Shown here one piece after another: positions 55,495 to 64,000 of a DNA stretch of 64,000 nucleotides (position 1 is the stretch's first letter; each line of letters begins with the position of its first letter). A program made the translations under genes and the position numbers. The DNA comes from Pseudomonas paraeruginosa PA7 (lineage in GTDB: Bacteria > Pseudomonadota > Gammaproteobacteria > Pseudomonadales > Pseudomonadaceae): assembly GCF_000017205.1 (NCBI RefSeq), contig NC_009656.1, positions 6,524,340 to 6,588,339 of the forward strand, given 5' to 3'. The notes under the pieces were generated by a model. The model was not told the origin of the DNA. It did no database searches and worked only from the letters and a program-made list of their open reading frames with translations.

Positions 55495-56283
55495 TTATGC
55501 GGTTGCGGCGCGGCCTTTGGCGCGCTGGCGGCGGACCAGCTCGCCGGCCAGCGCCAGGTAGGCGATGGCGCCGCGGGATTGCTTGTCATAGACCAGCGCG
55601 GGCATGCCGAAGCTCGGCGCCTCGGCCAGGCGCACGTTGCGCGGGATGACGGTGGTGTAGAGGGTGTCGCCGAAATGCTCCTGCAATTGCGCGGAGACAT
55701 CGTTGGTCAGGCTGATGCGCGGATCGTACATGGTCCGCAGCAGGCCCTCGATCTTCAGCGTCGGGTTGAGCAACTGGCCGATGCGCTGGATGCTGTTCAT
55801 CAGGTCGGTCAGCCCCTCCAGCGCGTAGTATTCGCACTGCATGGGGATTATCACTCCGTCGGCGGCGGTCAGCGCGTTGACGGTGAGCATCGACAGAGAC
55901 GGCGGACAGTCGATGAGGATGTAGTCGTAGTTCTCGCGGATCGGCGCCAGCGCGTTGCGCAGACGATTCTCCTTCATGTCCATTTCCAGCAGCACCACTT
56001 CCGCGGCGGTGAGGTCGCGGTTGGCCGGCAGCAACTGGTAGCCGCCGTGCTCGGAAAACTGCATGGCTTCGGCCAGGTTGCATTCACCGGTGAGCACGTC
56101 GTAGATGGAGTGTTCCAGGTTGTGCTTGTCGATGCCGCTGCCGGTGGTGGCGTTGCCCTGCGGATCCAGGTCCAGCAGCAGCACGCGACGCTTGGTCGCC
56201 ACGAGGGAAGCCGCGAGGTTGATACAGGTCGTGGTCTTGCCGACGCCGCCTTTCTGGTTGGCGATCGCGAATACCTTAGCCAT
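55495..56283 (-). CDS. parA: ParA (Soj), chromosome partitioning ATPase
   Basis: 262 aa. Deviant Walker A KGGVGKTT at 11-18, Walker A' DLDPQGNAT and Walker B YILIDCPPSLSM. Works with ParB to place the origin region at the cell pole; also linked to motility and growth in P. aeruginosa. 19 bp after rsmG in the mnmG operon. Confidence 0.97.
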   Translation of the reverse strand: MAKVFAIANQKGGVGKTTTCINLAASLVATKRRVLLLDLDPQGNATTGSGIDKHNLEHSIYDVLTGECNLAEAMQFSEHGGYQLLPANRDLTAAEVVLLEMDMKENRLRNALAPIRENYDYILIDCPPSLSMLTVNALTAADGVIIPMQCEYYALEGLTDLMNSIQRIGQLLNPTLKIEGLLRTMYDPRISLTNDVSAQLQEHFGDTLYTTVIPRNVRLAEAPSFGMPALVYDKQSRGAIAYLALAGELVRRQRAKGRAATA

Positions 56284-56302
56284 GGTTATCCCTGTTCCCC
56301 CC

Positions 56303-56947
56303 TCATGCTGTGCGCCGCAGTATCAGCAGATGCCGCTGACCTTGGCAACCGGGTACCGCCAGCGCGTGCTCGGCTTCGACCCGGAAATCCTCCGGGAGTG
56401 CCGCCAGCTCTTCGTTCGGATGCACGCCCTTCATCGCCAGCCAGCGGGTTTCCTGGCCACCGAGGTGGCGGGTCCAGTTGGCGAAGTCCTCCAGGCTGCT
56501 GAAAGCGCGGGAAACGATGCCATCGAAGGGGCTCTCGGGACGGAAGGCTTCCACCCGGCTGTGCACGACGTCGAGGTTGGCCAGCTTCAGCTCGAGCTTC
56601 ACCTGGGTCAGGAAGCGGGTCTTCTTGCCGTTGCTGTCGAGCAGGGTCAGGCGCCTTTCCGGGAACAGGATGGCCAGCGGCACGCCGGGCATGCCCCCGC
56701 CGCTGCCGACGTCCAGCCAGTTATCCCCGGCCTCGGCGTGAGGCACGATGCTCAGGCTGTCGAGCAGGTGGCGCGAAACCATCTCGTCCGGGTCGCGTAC
56801 GGCGGTCAGGTTGTAGGCCTTGTTCCATTTGATCAGCAAGGCCAGGTAGGCCAGCAACTGGTGTTTCTTCTCGGCGTCCAGGGCGACGCCGAGCTCGTCA
56901 GCACCACGCGCGAGTTCATCGGCGTGGTGTCGGGTTACCGCAGACAT
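56303..56947 (-). CDS. rsmG: RsmG (GidB), 16S rRNA m7G527 methyltransferase
   Basis: 214 aa from the ATG at 56947, which shares one base with the mnmG stop (TGATG). SAM motif NWLDVGSGGGMPGVPLAILF, then LLDSNGKKTRFL and VSRAFSSLEDF. Methylates G527 in the decoding region; loss gives low-level streptomycin resistance in other bacteria. Confidence 0.96.
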   Translation of the reverse strand: MSAVTRHHADELARGADELGVALDAEKKHQLLAYLALLIKWNKAYNLTAVRDPDEMVSRHLLDSLSIVPHAEAGDNWLDVGSGGGMPGVPLAILFPERRLTLLDSNGKKTRFLTQVKLELKLANLDVVHSRVEAFRPESPFDGIVSRAFSSLEDFANWTRHLGGQETRWLAMKGVHPNEELAALPEDFRVEAEHALAVPGCQGQRHLLILRRTA

Positions 56948-58839
56948 CAAGCGCTCTGCTCCAGTTGGCGGCCAGAGGCACGCTTCTTCAGGTGGATCAA
57001 CAACAGCGAAATCGCAGCCGGCGTGACGCCAGGGATCCGCGAAGCCTGGCCGAGGGTTTCCGGACGGGCCTGGTTCAGCTTGTTCTGGATTTCCTTCGAC
57101 AGGCCGGAAATCCCCAGGTAATCGATATCCACAGGCAGGCGAGTGTCTTCGCTGGCGCGCAGCCGGGCGATCTCCTCCTGTTGGCGGTCGATGTAGCCGG
57201 CGTACTTGGTGCGGATCTCCACCTGCTCGGCCACCTGCGGGTTATCCACAGCGTCGCCGGTGATCTCCACCAGGCTGGCGTAATCGATCTCCGGGCGGCT
57301 CAGCAGGTTGAGCAGGTTGTATTCATGGGTCAGCGGCGTACCGAAGCGCTCGGCAATGGCCTCGCCCTGCGGGGTATTCGGACGCACCCAGGTGCTCTTC
57401 AGCCGCTGTTCCTCGCGTTCGATGCCTTCGCGCTTGGCTTCGAAGGCAGCCCAGCGCCGGTCGTCGACCAGGCCCAGTTCGCGCCCCTTTTCGGTAAGAC
57501 GCAGGTCGGCGTTGTCCTCGCGAAGGATCAGGCGGTACTCCGCCCGCGACGTGAACATGCGGTACGGCTCCTGGGTGCCGAGCGTGATCAGGTCGTCCAC
57601 CAGCACGCCGATGTAGGCCTCGTCGCGACGCGGGCACCAGCTGTCCTTGCCCTGCGCACGCAATGCGGCGTTGGCGCCAGCCAGCAGGCCCTGGGCGCCG
57701 GCTTCCTCGTAACCGGTGGTGCCGTTGATCTGGCCGGCGAAGAACAGCCCGCCGATGACCTTGGTCTCCAGACTGTACTTCAGGTCGCGCGGGTCGAAGA
57801 AGTCGTATTCGATCGCATAGCCAGGGCGGACGATGTGGGCATTCTCCATGCCGCGGATGGAACGCACGATCTGCAGTTGCACGTCGAACGGCAGGGAGGT
57901 CGAGATGCCGTTGGGATACAGCTCGTGGGTGGTCAGGCCTTCGGGCTCGAGGAAGACCTGGTGGCTTTCCTTGTCGGCGAAGCGATGGATCTTGTCCTCG
58001 ATCGAAGGGCAATAGCGCGGACCGATGCCTTCGATCACGCCGGAGTACATCGGCGAGCGATCGAGATTGGCGGCGATGATCTCGTGGGTCCGCGCGTTGG
58101 TGTGAGTGATCCAGCAACTGACCTGCTCGGGATGCTGTTCCTTCGAACCGAGGAAAGACATCACCGGGATCGGCGTGTCGCCCGGCTGCTCGGTCATCAC
58201 CGAGAAGACCACGCTACGCCCGTCGATGCGTGGTGGCGTGCCGGTCTTCAGTCGGCCGACCCGCAACGGCAATTCGCGCAGGCGGCGGGCCAGGGCGATC
58301 GATGGCGGATCGCCTGCGCGGCCACCGGAGTAATTCTCCAGGCCGATGTGGATAAGTCCGCCGAGGAAGGTGCCGGTGGTGAGTACCACGTTGTCCGCAT
58401 GAAAACGCAGGCCCATCTGGGTCACCACGCCGCGTACCTGGTCCTGCTCGACGATCAGGTCGTCGCAGGCCTGCTGGAATATCCACAGGTTCGGCTGGTT
58501 TTCCAGTGTATGGCGGATAGCGGCCTTATAGAGCACGCGATCGGCTTGTGCACGAGTGGCGCGCACTGCCGGCCCCTTGCGGCTGTTAAGGATGCGGAAC
58601 TGGATACCGCCCTTGTCGGTGGCTTCGGCCATGGCCCCGCCGAGGGCATCGATTTCCTTGACCAGGTGGCTCTTGCCGATCCCACCGATGGCGGGGTTGC
58701 AGCTCATCTGCCCCAGGGTTTCCACATTGTGGGTCAGCAGCAGGGTTTTCACACCCATGCGCGCAGCCGCGAGTGCGGCTTCGGTGCCCGCATGGCCACC
58801 GCCGATCACGATTACGTCAAAACGGGTAGGGAAATCCAC
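56947..58839 (-). CDS. mnmG: MnmG (GidA), tRNA U34 carboxymethylaminomethyl modification FAD enzyme
   Basis: 630 aa from the second of two adjacent GTG codons, which has GAGG at the better spacing (six bases). FAD dinucleotide fold GGGHAG at 13-18, then CNPAIGGIGKSHLV with a catalytic Cys, and the helical C-terminal domain PEIDYASLVEI / YAGYIDRQQEEI. Works with MnmE on wobble uridines. Its upstream region is origin-like. Confidence 0.97.
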   Translation of the reverse strand: MDFPTRFDVIVIGGGHAGTEAALAAARMGVKTLLLTHNVETLGQMSCNPAIGGIGKSHLVKEIDALGGAMAEATDKGGIQFRILNSRKGPAVRATRAQADRVLYKAAIRHTLENQPNLWIFQQACDDLIVEQDQVRGVVTQMGLRFHADNVVLTTGTFLGGLIHIGLENYSGGRAGDPPSIALARRLRELPLRVGRLKTGTPPRIDGRSVVFSVMTEQPGDTPIPVMSFLGSKEQHPEQVSCWITHTNARTHEIIAANLDRSPMYSGVIEGIGPRYCPSIEDKIHRFADKESHQVFLEPEGLTTHELYPNGISTSLPFDVQLQIVRSIRGMENAHIVRPGYAIEYDFFDPRDLKYSLETKVIGGLFFAGQINGTTGYEEAGAQGLLAGANAALRAQGKDSWCPRRDEAYIGVLVDDLITLGTQEPYRMFTSRAEYRLILREDNADLRLTEKGRELGLVDDRRWAAFEAKREGIEREEQRLKSTWVRPNTPQGEAIAERFGTPLTHEYNLLNLLSRPEIDYASLVEITGDAVDNPQVAEQVEIRTKYAGYIDRQQEEIARLRASEDTRLPVDIDYLGISGLSKEIQNKLNQARPETLGQASRIPGVTPAAISLLLIHLKKRASGRQLEQSA

Positions 58840-59337
58840 CACGCACCTCGGCCTGTTCAGAAGCAGGAATTCAGGAAAGCCGGACAGTATAAGGATTTAG
58901 CCGTCCTGAATGAAGACTCCTGAACAAAAAATAGCCAACTCTCGCGAGGTGGGCAAAACGGGTGCCCGGCCTTACAAAAAATAAAAGGAAAGGAATGTTT
59001 ATATCTTTTTAGAGCTTGTGTTTATTACTTAGCTCGCCCTTTTCTGTTGATAACTCTCTAAAGCCCATGAAGGACGGGCGTCATGGAGAATGATAAGGCT
59101 GTCTCAAACCCATTCGGAGCCCTGTTGATAAGCATTTTTTAGCTGTGGATGGAATGTCCTGTTATCAACATGGAGGGTTATGCACAGAGCTGGAGCGGTT
59201 TTATCTACGGGCCTGTACCGGGGGTTTTCCACAGGTTTCAGGCGAGCGCGAGCGCTGCCGTCGGAGGGCACGAACGGCATGAAAAAGGGAAGGGAATCAC
59301 TGGAACGGCTCAGTCGCCGGGCGCATCGAGGGAGAAC
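58840..59337. other. Origin-like intergenic region upstream of mnmG
   Basis: About 500 bp without a credible gene. An AT-rich tract (about 58973-59030) is followed by a run of DnaA-box-like 9-mers: TGTTGATAA at 59045 and 59123, TGTGGATGG at 59144, TTATCAACA at 59162, TTATGCACA at 59178 (exact match to TTWTNCACA) and TTTTCCACA at 59225 (exact match). The mnmG promoter must also be here. The layout, an AT-rich tract plus boxes beside mnmG, resembles the E. coli oriC position, but the accepted pseudomonad oriC is between rpmH and dnaA. Confidence 0.5.
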
Positions 59338-59937
59338 TCATGCACTCGAAGCGGCGCCTGACGGACAGCACGATGTTCCGCTCCGAGTTTTCCCGCCCGG
59401 TTGGCGCAGCAGTATCCAGGCATGCAGCCCGACCTCGATGCTGTAGTGTTCCGGGCCGTAGCCTTCACCCTGCGAGGCTTCCCCGGTGCCAGGCGTTACC
59501 GGACAACGGCTCGCCAGACGGTCATAGCCTGGAGTGGATGGACCGCCTCCGTGCTCGTCGCGATTGACCAACTCGGCGGCCGGAAGGGCTGTGGAAAAGG
59601 CGCAAGGGCTTTTTCCAGGGGGAAACTCCGGATTCTCCTGCGCCGCCTTCCCGATGGCACGTTGCAGCTCGCCCATGGCGGCAACCGCTAGCGGCCGGTG
59701 TCTGGGGCGCGAGAAGTCGTCGATGCGTTCCAGACACTCGTGTACGCCATAGAAGCCGTTGCGTCGTTGCAGCCATTGCCGCTGGCCGACTGTGCATGAA
59801 CCTCGCTCAGTCGGGCATCCAAGCGACGCAGGCAGATGGCTTCCGGAACCGAAGCGGCACGCCGCAATCCATGCCGGCGGCGTGGAGCCGGGCAAGAGCG
59901 ACAATGAAAGGAAGAGTACGGAGAACGGATATTTCAT
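59338..59937 (-). pseudogene. Decayed LprI-like (DUF1311) exported protein gene
   Basis: ATG at 59937 has AAGGA upstream and opens a signal peptide (MKYPFSVLFLSL). Family segments then appear in different frames in the right order: LHAAGMDC, then VPEAICLRRLDARLSEVHA, then QRQWLQRRN and HECLERI back in the first frame. These match the DUF1311 pattern MDC...EAIC...LDARL...QRxWLxxRN...CLxxxY. At least two or three frameshifts between 59790 and 59925 are needed to connect them. The remaining frame to 59338 (AVAAMGELQRAIG, HYSIEVGLHAWILL) reads like the C-terminal part. A 199-codon open frame exists, but it mixes these frames, so an intact product is unlikely. Confidence 0.6.
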
Positions 59938-59985
59938 CGGGCGATCCTTGCCCGGTTTTATCCACAGCCCGGCTTGAGCCGAGCC

Positions 59986-61353
59986 TCATTTGCCGATACA
60001 GAAACTCGAGAAGATCCGTCCCAGCAGATCGTCGGGAGTGAAGGCCCCGGTAATTTCGCCGAGGTGCTGCTGCGCCTGGCGCAAATCTTCGGCGAGCAAC
60101 TCGCCAGCCCCGTTGTGGATAAGTTGCGCGTGACCATGTTCCAGTGCGTTTCCGGCCAGGCGCAGCGCTTCCAGGTGGCGGCGGCGTGCGCTGAAGCCGC
60201 TTTCCGCGGTCTGTTCGAAGCCCATGCAGGCCTTCAGGTGCTCGCGCAGCAGTTCCAGGCCGGCGTTGGTCCGCGCCGACAGGGTTATGGTCACATGGCC
60301 ATCGGCGCTTTCCTCGAGACCGATGGCCTCTGTGGACAAATCCGCTTTGTTGCGGATCAGGGTAACCTTGCCCGGTTCCGGGCGCTGGTCGAGGAACTCC
60401 GGCCATAGGGAAAAAGGGTCCGCTGCTTCCGGGGCGGTGGCGTCCACCACCAGCAGCACGCGATCGGCTTCGCCGATGGCTTTCAGCGCACGTTCCACGC
60501 CGATCTTTTCCACATGATCCTCGGTATCGCGCAGGCCCGCGGTGTCCACTACATGCAGGGGCATGCCATCGATGTGGATATGTTCACGCAGTACATCCCG
60601 GGTGGTGCCGGCGATGTCGGTGACGATGGCCGCCTCGCGACCGGCCAGGGCATTCAGCAGGCTGGACTTGCCGGCGTTCGGGCGGCCGGCGATGACCACG
60701 GTCATGCCGTCGCGTAGCAAGGCGCCCTGGGAAGCTTCGCGCCGAACTGTGGATAATTCTGTGCGTACTTTTTCCAGAAGCCCCAGTACATGGCCATCGG
60801 CGAGGAAGTCGATTTCCTCCTCGGGGAAGTCGATGGCGGCTTCGACATAGATGCGCAGGGAGATCAGTTGCTCGGTCAGCGCATGCACCCGCCGCGAGAA
60901 CTCGCCCTGCAAAGATCGCAGGGCGTTGCGCGCGGCTTGCTCCGAGCTGGCTTCGATCAGGTCGGCGATGGCCTCGGCCTGGGCCAGGTCCAGCTTGTCG
61001 TTGAGGAAGGCGCGCTCGCTGAATTCGCCCGGTCGCGCCTGGCGGGCGCCCAGTTCCAGACAACGCTGCACCAGCAGGTCGAGCACCACCGGGCCACCGT
61101 GGCCCTGCAGTTCGAGCACGTCTTCGCCGGTGAAGGAGTTAGGCCCGGGGAAATACAGCGACAGGCCTTCGTCGATCACCTGTCCGCCGCCATCGAGGAA
61201 CGGGCCGTAGTGTGCGTGCCGGGGCTTCAATTCGCGGCCGCTGACTTCGACGGCGATCCGCCCGGCCAGCGGCCCGGAGACCCGGACGATACCCACGCCA
61301 CCCCGGCCCGGGGCGGTAGCGATGGCGGCGATGGTTTCGGTAGCGGCTTGCAT
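59986..61353 (-). CDS. mnmE: MnmE (TrmE), tRNA modification GTPase
   Basis: 455 aa from ATG giving MQAATETIAAIATAPGRGG, with GGAG eight bases upstream. N-terminal tetrahydrofolate-binding domain, a helical domain, an inserted G domain (GRPNAGKSSLLNAL, DIAGTTRD, DTAGLRDTED, NKADL) and the C-terminal catalytic CIGK. Partner of MnmG. Three DnaA boxes of the TTATCCACA/TTGTCCACA type lie inside (60114, 60331, 60748). Confidence 0.97.
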   Translation of the reverse strand: MQAATETIAAIATAPGRGGVGIVRVSGPLAGRIAVEVSGRELKPRHAHYGPFLDGGGQVIDEGLSLYFPGPNSFTGEDVLELQGHGGPVVLDLLVQRCLELGARQARPGEFSERAFLNDKLDLAQAEAIADLIEASSEQAARNALRSLQGEFSRRVHALTEQLISLRIYVEAAIDFPEEEIDFLADGHVLGLLEKVRTELSTVRREASQGALLRDGMTVVIAGRPNAGKSSLLNALAGREAAIVTDIAGTTRDVLREHIHIDGMPLHVVDTAGLRDTEDHVEKIGVERALKAIGEADRVLLVVDATAPEAADPFSLWPEFLDQRPEPGKVTLIRNKADLSTEAIGLEESADGHVTITLSARTNAGLELLREHLKACMGFEQTAESGFSARRRHLEALRLAGNALEHGHAQLIHNGAGELLAEDLRQAQQHLGEITGAFTPDDLLGRIFSSFCIGK

Positions 61354-61371
61354 GTGGATATCTCCGGATAG

Positions 61372-61398
61372 CAAGACGCCCCACGAGGGGGCGTCTTG
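61372..61398. terminator. Hairpin between yidC and mnmE
   Basis: 11-bp perfect stem (61372-61382 / 61388-61398) 25 bp after the yidC stop. No long T-tract follows on the minus strand, so termination there may be partial, allowing read-through into mnmE. Confidence 0.5.
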
Positions 61399-61422
61399 TT
61401 GTGGACAGTTTCGCGATAGACG

Positions 61423-63159
61423 TCAGGCGGTCTTCGCGGCTGCCTCGATCTTGCGGGTAATGTACCACTGCTGGGCGATCGACAAGACGTTGTTGACTAC
61501 CCAGTACAGCACCAGACCGGCAGGGAACCAGAGGAAGAAGAAGGTGAAGATGATCGGCATCAGCTTCATCACCTTGGCCTGCATTGGGTCCGGCGGGGTC
61601 GGGTTGAGCATCTGCTGGATGAGCATGGTGCCGCCCATGACGATCGGCAGGATGAAGAACGGATCCTTCACCGACAGGTCGGTGATCCAGCCGAGCCACG
61701 GGGCCTGACGCATTTCCACGCTTTCCAGGAGCACCCAGTAGAGCGAGAGGAAGACCGGCATCTGCACCAGGATCGGCAGGCAGCCGCCCAGCGGATTGAT
61801 CTTCTCCTTCTTGTACAGCTCCATCATCGCCTGGGACATCTTCTGCCGATCGTCGCCATGCTGTTCCTTGATTGCCTGCATCTTCGGCGACACCGCGCGC
61901 ATGCGCGCCATCGAACGGTAGCTGGCGGCGGACAGCGGGAAGAAGGCCAGTTTGATCAGCACGGTGAGGGCGATGATCGACCAGCCCCAGTTGCCGATCA
62001 GGCTGTGGATATGTTGCAGCAGCCAGAAGATCGGCTGGGCGATGAACCACAGGAAACCGTAGTCGACGGTCAGTTCCAGGCCTGGAGAAAGCTCTTTCAG
62101 GTGCTTCTGGAGTTTCGGACCGGCATACAGGGTCAGGTCGGTTTCCACCTTGCCGCCCGCCGGCACGCTGAGGGTCGGGCCGGTGAAGCCGACGATGTAG
62201 TTGCCCTGGCCATCCTTGCGGGTCATGACCTGGTGCTGTTCGCCCTTGGTCGGGACCCAGGCGGTGACGAAGTAATGTTGCAGCCAGGCGACCCAGCCAC
62301 CCTGGACGGACTCCTTGAACTGCTCCTTGTCCATGTCCTTGGTGGAGATCTTCTTGTACGGCGAATCCGGGGTCCAGACAGCGGCGCCGAGGTAGGTGGA
62401 CACCCCGGTGGCGGTGGTCGAGGAAGGATCCGCACTGCCATCGCGCTTGAGCTGGGCGAACAGGTTGCCGCTCCAGGTCTTGCCGCTCTGGTTGTCGATC
62501 AGGTAGCTGACGCCGACCTGATAGGCGTTTTCATTGATGCACTCGATCTTCTTCTGGGCCTTTTCCTTGTCCGAGCAATCGGCTTTCAGGCCACGATGGA
62601 AGGTGAAGCGCTTGATGTAGTTGACGCCGTCGCGGCTGAAGCTGAGGTCGACCACCAGCTCGTTCTGGCCGTCGGCCAACTGGTAGCTGCCCTGCGCGCT
62701 GTGGAACAGCGGGCGTCCGGCGCTGCTGGCGTCCGGGCCGTCGGCGCCGGTCAGGCCGCTCTGCGCCAGGTAGGTGCGCTCGCGCCCGTTGTCGAACAGC
62801 GGGAACGGCACGTCCGGTCGATCGAGCCGGCGCGGATACTGGAGCAGGCCGAGCTGGACGATGTCGCCGCCGCGGGGGTCGATGGCCAGGTCGAGGACGT
62901 CGGTCTTCACCTGGATCAGCTTGTCGCTGACCGCAACCGGTTTGTCGGCGGCTTCGCTGCCGGCAGCGCCGCTCTGGGCGGTGGGCACGTCACTGCTGGT
63001 ACCGGCGGCGGACGGAGTGTCCGGCAGGCCTTGCGTGGTGTTCATCGAAGCGCTGGCGGCGGGCAGCTCAGGCTGACCATAGTCCTTGTTCCACTGGAGG
63101 ACCAGCAGGTAGGACACGACTGCAAGGGCGACGATGAGAATCGAGCGTTGAATGTCCAT
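61423..63159 (-). CDS. yidC: YidC, membrane protein insertase
   Basis: 578 aa. N-terminal signal anchor (SILIVALAVVSYLLVLQWN), a large periplasmic beta-sandwich domain of about 300 residues, and the conserved five-helix core (IIALTVLIKLAFFPLSAASY, LGGCLPILVQMPVFLSLYWV, FTFFFLWFPAGLVLYW) with a basic C-terminal tail. Gamma-proteobacterial type. Inserts and folds inner-membrane proteins with or without Sec, including F0 subunit c encoded in this window. Confidence 0.97.
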   Translation of the reverse strand: MDIQRSILIVALAVVSYLLVLQWNKDYGQPELPAASASMNTTQGLPDTPSAAGTSSDVPTAQSGAAGSEAADKPVAVSDKLIQVKTDVLDLAIDPRGGDIVQLGLLQYPRRLDRPDVPFPLFDNGRERTYLAQSGLTGADGPDASSAGRPLFHSAQGSYQLADGQNELVVDLSFSRDGVNYIKRFTFHRGLKADCSDKEKAQKKIECINENAYQVGVSYLIDNQSGKTWSGNLFAQLKRDGSADPSSTTATGVSTYLGAAVWTPDSPYKKISTKDMDKEQFKESVQGGWVAWLQHYFVTAWVPTKGEQHQVMTRKDGQGNYIVGFTGPTLSVPAGGKVETDLTLYAGPKLQKHLKELSPGLELTVDYGFLWFIAQPIFWLLQHIHSLIGNWGWSIIALTVLIKLAFFPLSAASYRSMARMRAVSPKMQAIKEQHGDDRQKMSQAMMELYKKEKINPLGGCLPILVQMPVFLSLYWVLLESVEMRQAPWLGWITDLSVKDPFFILPIVMGGTMLIQQMLNPTPPDPMQAKVMKLMPIIFTFFFLWFPAGLVLYWVVNNVLSIAQQWYITRKIEAAAKTA

Positions 63160-63161
63160 GG

Positions 63162-63407
63162 TTACTCGGCCATCGAGAAAGGGCGGGGCTTGAAGGAAAC
63201 TGACAGTAGCAGATCGCGGCTACGGGAATGCCAGTGATGGAGCCGAGTGGAAGAAACCGCACTCGGGCGACCATCGCGTCGCGGGCCATGCAGGGCGATA
63301 GCCTGGAACGCTAGGGAAATACGGCTTGGCCGGGAACGACGGTACCGGGTCATCGAAGGAGGGATGACGCTGCTCGGATCGGGATGCGCGGGCATCGACC
63401 TATGCAT
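63162..63407 (-). other. 81-codon frame in the yidD position, possibly a degenerate yidD
   Basis: Between rnpA and yidC, where other gammaproteobacteria have yidD, there is an open frame of exactly the usual YidD length (81 aa) ending SMAE just before yidC. It keeps only faint resemblance (AFQAIALHG against the family's YEAI..HG) and lacks the conserved Cys, RCHPW and GGxDPVP residues. It may be a decayed yidD or a chance frame; I would not call it a functional gene. Confidence 0.25.
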
Positions 63408-63807
63408 GAGTACCGTCGGCCACGCCTGGGGCGTCAGCAGGGCTTTCCGTGCGAGGTCGGTTGCGCAACAGGCGTTTCCAGAGCTTGCCGAACTGCTGGT
63501 GCAGCTCCGGATTTTCCAGTTCGCCCAGGCCTTTGCGCGCGATCATCACGATATCCCAGCCAGCCAGGGCTTCCTGGTTGTGCCGGAACGATTCGCGAAT
63601 CAGGCGTTTGAGGCGATTGCGCTGGACGGCGAGCTTGACGTTCTTCTTGCCGATCACCAGGCCGAGGCGGGGGTGATCCAGACCGTTCTCGCGAGCCAGC
63701 AGCAGGACGTGCTTGCCGGGGACCTTGCCGGTCGGAGAGTCGAAGACTGCGCTGAATTGCCGGGCTGTCAGTAGACGCTTGTCCCGGTCGAAGTCCCGAC
63801 TCACCAC
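63400..63807 (-). CDS. rnpA: RnpA, protein component of RNase P
   Basis: 135 aa starting at the first of two GTG codons. The RNR motif region is NVKLAVQRNRLKRLIRESFR, preceded by the central-cleft strand LGLVIGKKN. Binds the catalytic RNA to process tRNA 5' ends. It begins 14 bp after the rpmH stop. Confidence 0.95.
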   Translation of the reverse strand: MVSRDFDRDKRLLTARQFSAVFDSPTGKVPGKHVLLLARENGLDHPRLGLVIGKKNVKLAVQRNRLKRLIRESFRHNQEALAGWDIVMIARKGLGELENPELHQQFGKLWKRLLRNRPRTESPADAPGVADGTHA

Positions 63808-63821
63808 CCGTACCGGATAAA

Positions 63822-63956
63822 TCAGACGGTCAGACGCTTGCGGCCTTTGGCACGACGACGCGACAGAACCTGACGGCCGTTCTTGGTAGCCATGCGGGCA
63901 CGGAAGCCGTGTACGCGAGCGCGCTTGAGGGTGCTGGGTTGGAAAGTACGTTTCAT
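63822..63956 (-). CDS. rpmH: RpmH, ribosomal protein L34
   Basis: 44 aa: MKRTFQPSTLKRARVHGFR, then MATKNGRQVLSRRRAKGRKR and LTV at the end. Highly basic, the usual size for L34. First gene of the rpmH-rnpA-yidC group; its promoter and the oriC-dnaA region lie just beyond the window. Confidence 0.98.
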   Translation of the reverse strand: MKRTFQPSTLKRARVHGFRARMATKNGRQVLSRRRAKGRKRLTV

Positions 63957-64000
63957 GATTCGGTACCTGGGTTGACGACTTGAGGTCGCAATGACCCCGT

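Noticed and set aside
54613..56283. parS sites near parAB
   Set aside because: I looked for GTTCCAC/GTGGAAC-type palindromes throughout and found only half-sites (for example near 25830, 35970 and 60491). None is a credible parS.

Overview
The window is high-GC chromosomal DNA from Pseudomonas aeruginosa or a very close relative. It carries an OXA-50-type oxacillinase, tonB1 with the long N-terminal extension, mifSR, dksA2, glmR-glmS, the complete atp operon and the parAB-rsmG-mnmG-mnmE-yidC-rnpA-rpmH block that lies beside the pseudomonad replication origin. The 3' end of the window is therefore origin-proximal; dnaA would be expected just beyond it.

Layout. 1-3.3 kb: end of a glutamine-synthetase-like gene, an N-formylglutamate-amidohydrolase-like gene and an APC permease (amine/amino acid catabolism). 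3.4-4.8 kb: a small YadA-like trimeric autotransporter with a very AT-rich upstream region, the most obviously accessory item. 4.8-10.1 kb: mifR-mifS, a hydrolase, poxB and a DUF3301 gene. 10.2-15.5 kb: pdxY, a KefB-like exchanger with a structured leader, a thioesterase, a TPR-like exported protein and an SDR. 15.6-20 kb: a second glutamine-synthetase/aminotransferase/SDR group with a GntR regulator and two matching palindromic operators. 20-25.7 kb: small envelope proteins, a second CPA2 antiporter and the MFS transporter known as the MifSR target, here with a sigma-54 promoter match. 26-35.6 kb: tonB1 (Fur box) and the zinc-sparing island (two COG0523 GTPases, dksA2, amiA, folE2, gamma-carbonic anhydrase, pyrQ) with two Zur-type palindromes. 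35.7-42.7 kb: PIB-1-like beta-lactamase, DUF1850 + TRAP/TAXI transporter, a cyclopropane-fatty-acid-synthase-like gene and a HAD phosphatase. 42.7-47.3 kb: glmS-glmR, a broken M23 peptidase gene and glmU. 47.4-54.5 kb: atpIBEFHAGDC. 54.6-64 kb: parB, parA, rsmG, mnmG, an origin-like non-coding stretch, a broken LprI-like gene, mnmE, yidC, a doubtful yidD remnant, rnpA and rpmH.

How it works together. Two regulatory circuits are closed inside the window: MifSR with its sigma-54-dependent dicarboxylate transporter, and the GntR regulator with the twin TGTGATCACA operators. The Zur island replaces zinc-dependent housekeeping enzymes by metal-flexible versions when zinc is scarce. Laid over all of this is an unusual excess of perfect DnaA boxes (21 copies of TTATCCACA on either strand), many of them inside genes, with a denser cluster next to an AT-rich stretch upstream of mnmG. 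I see no CRISPR array, insertion sequence, prophage, rRNA or tRNA.
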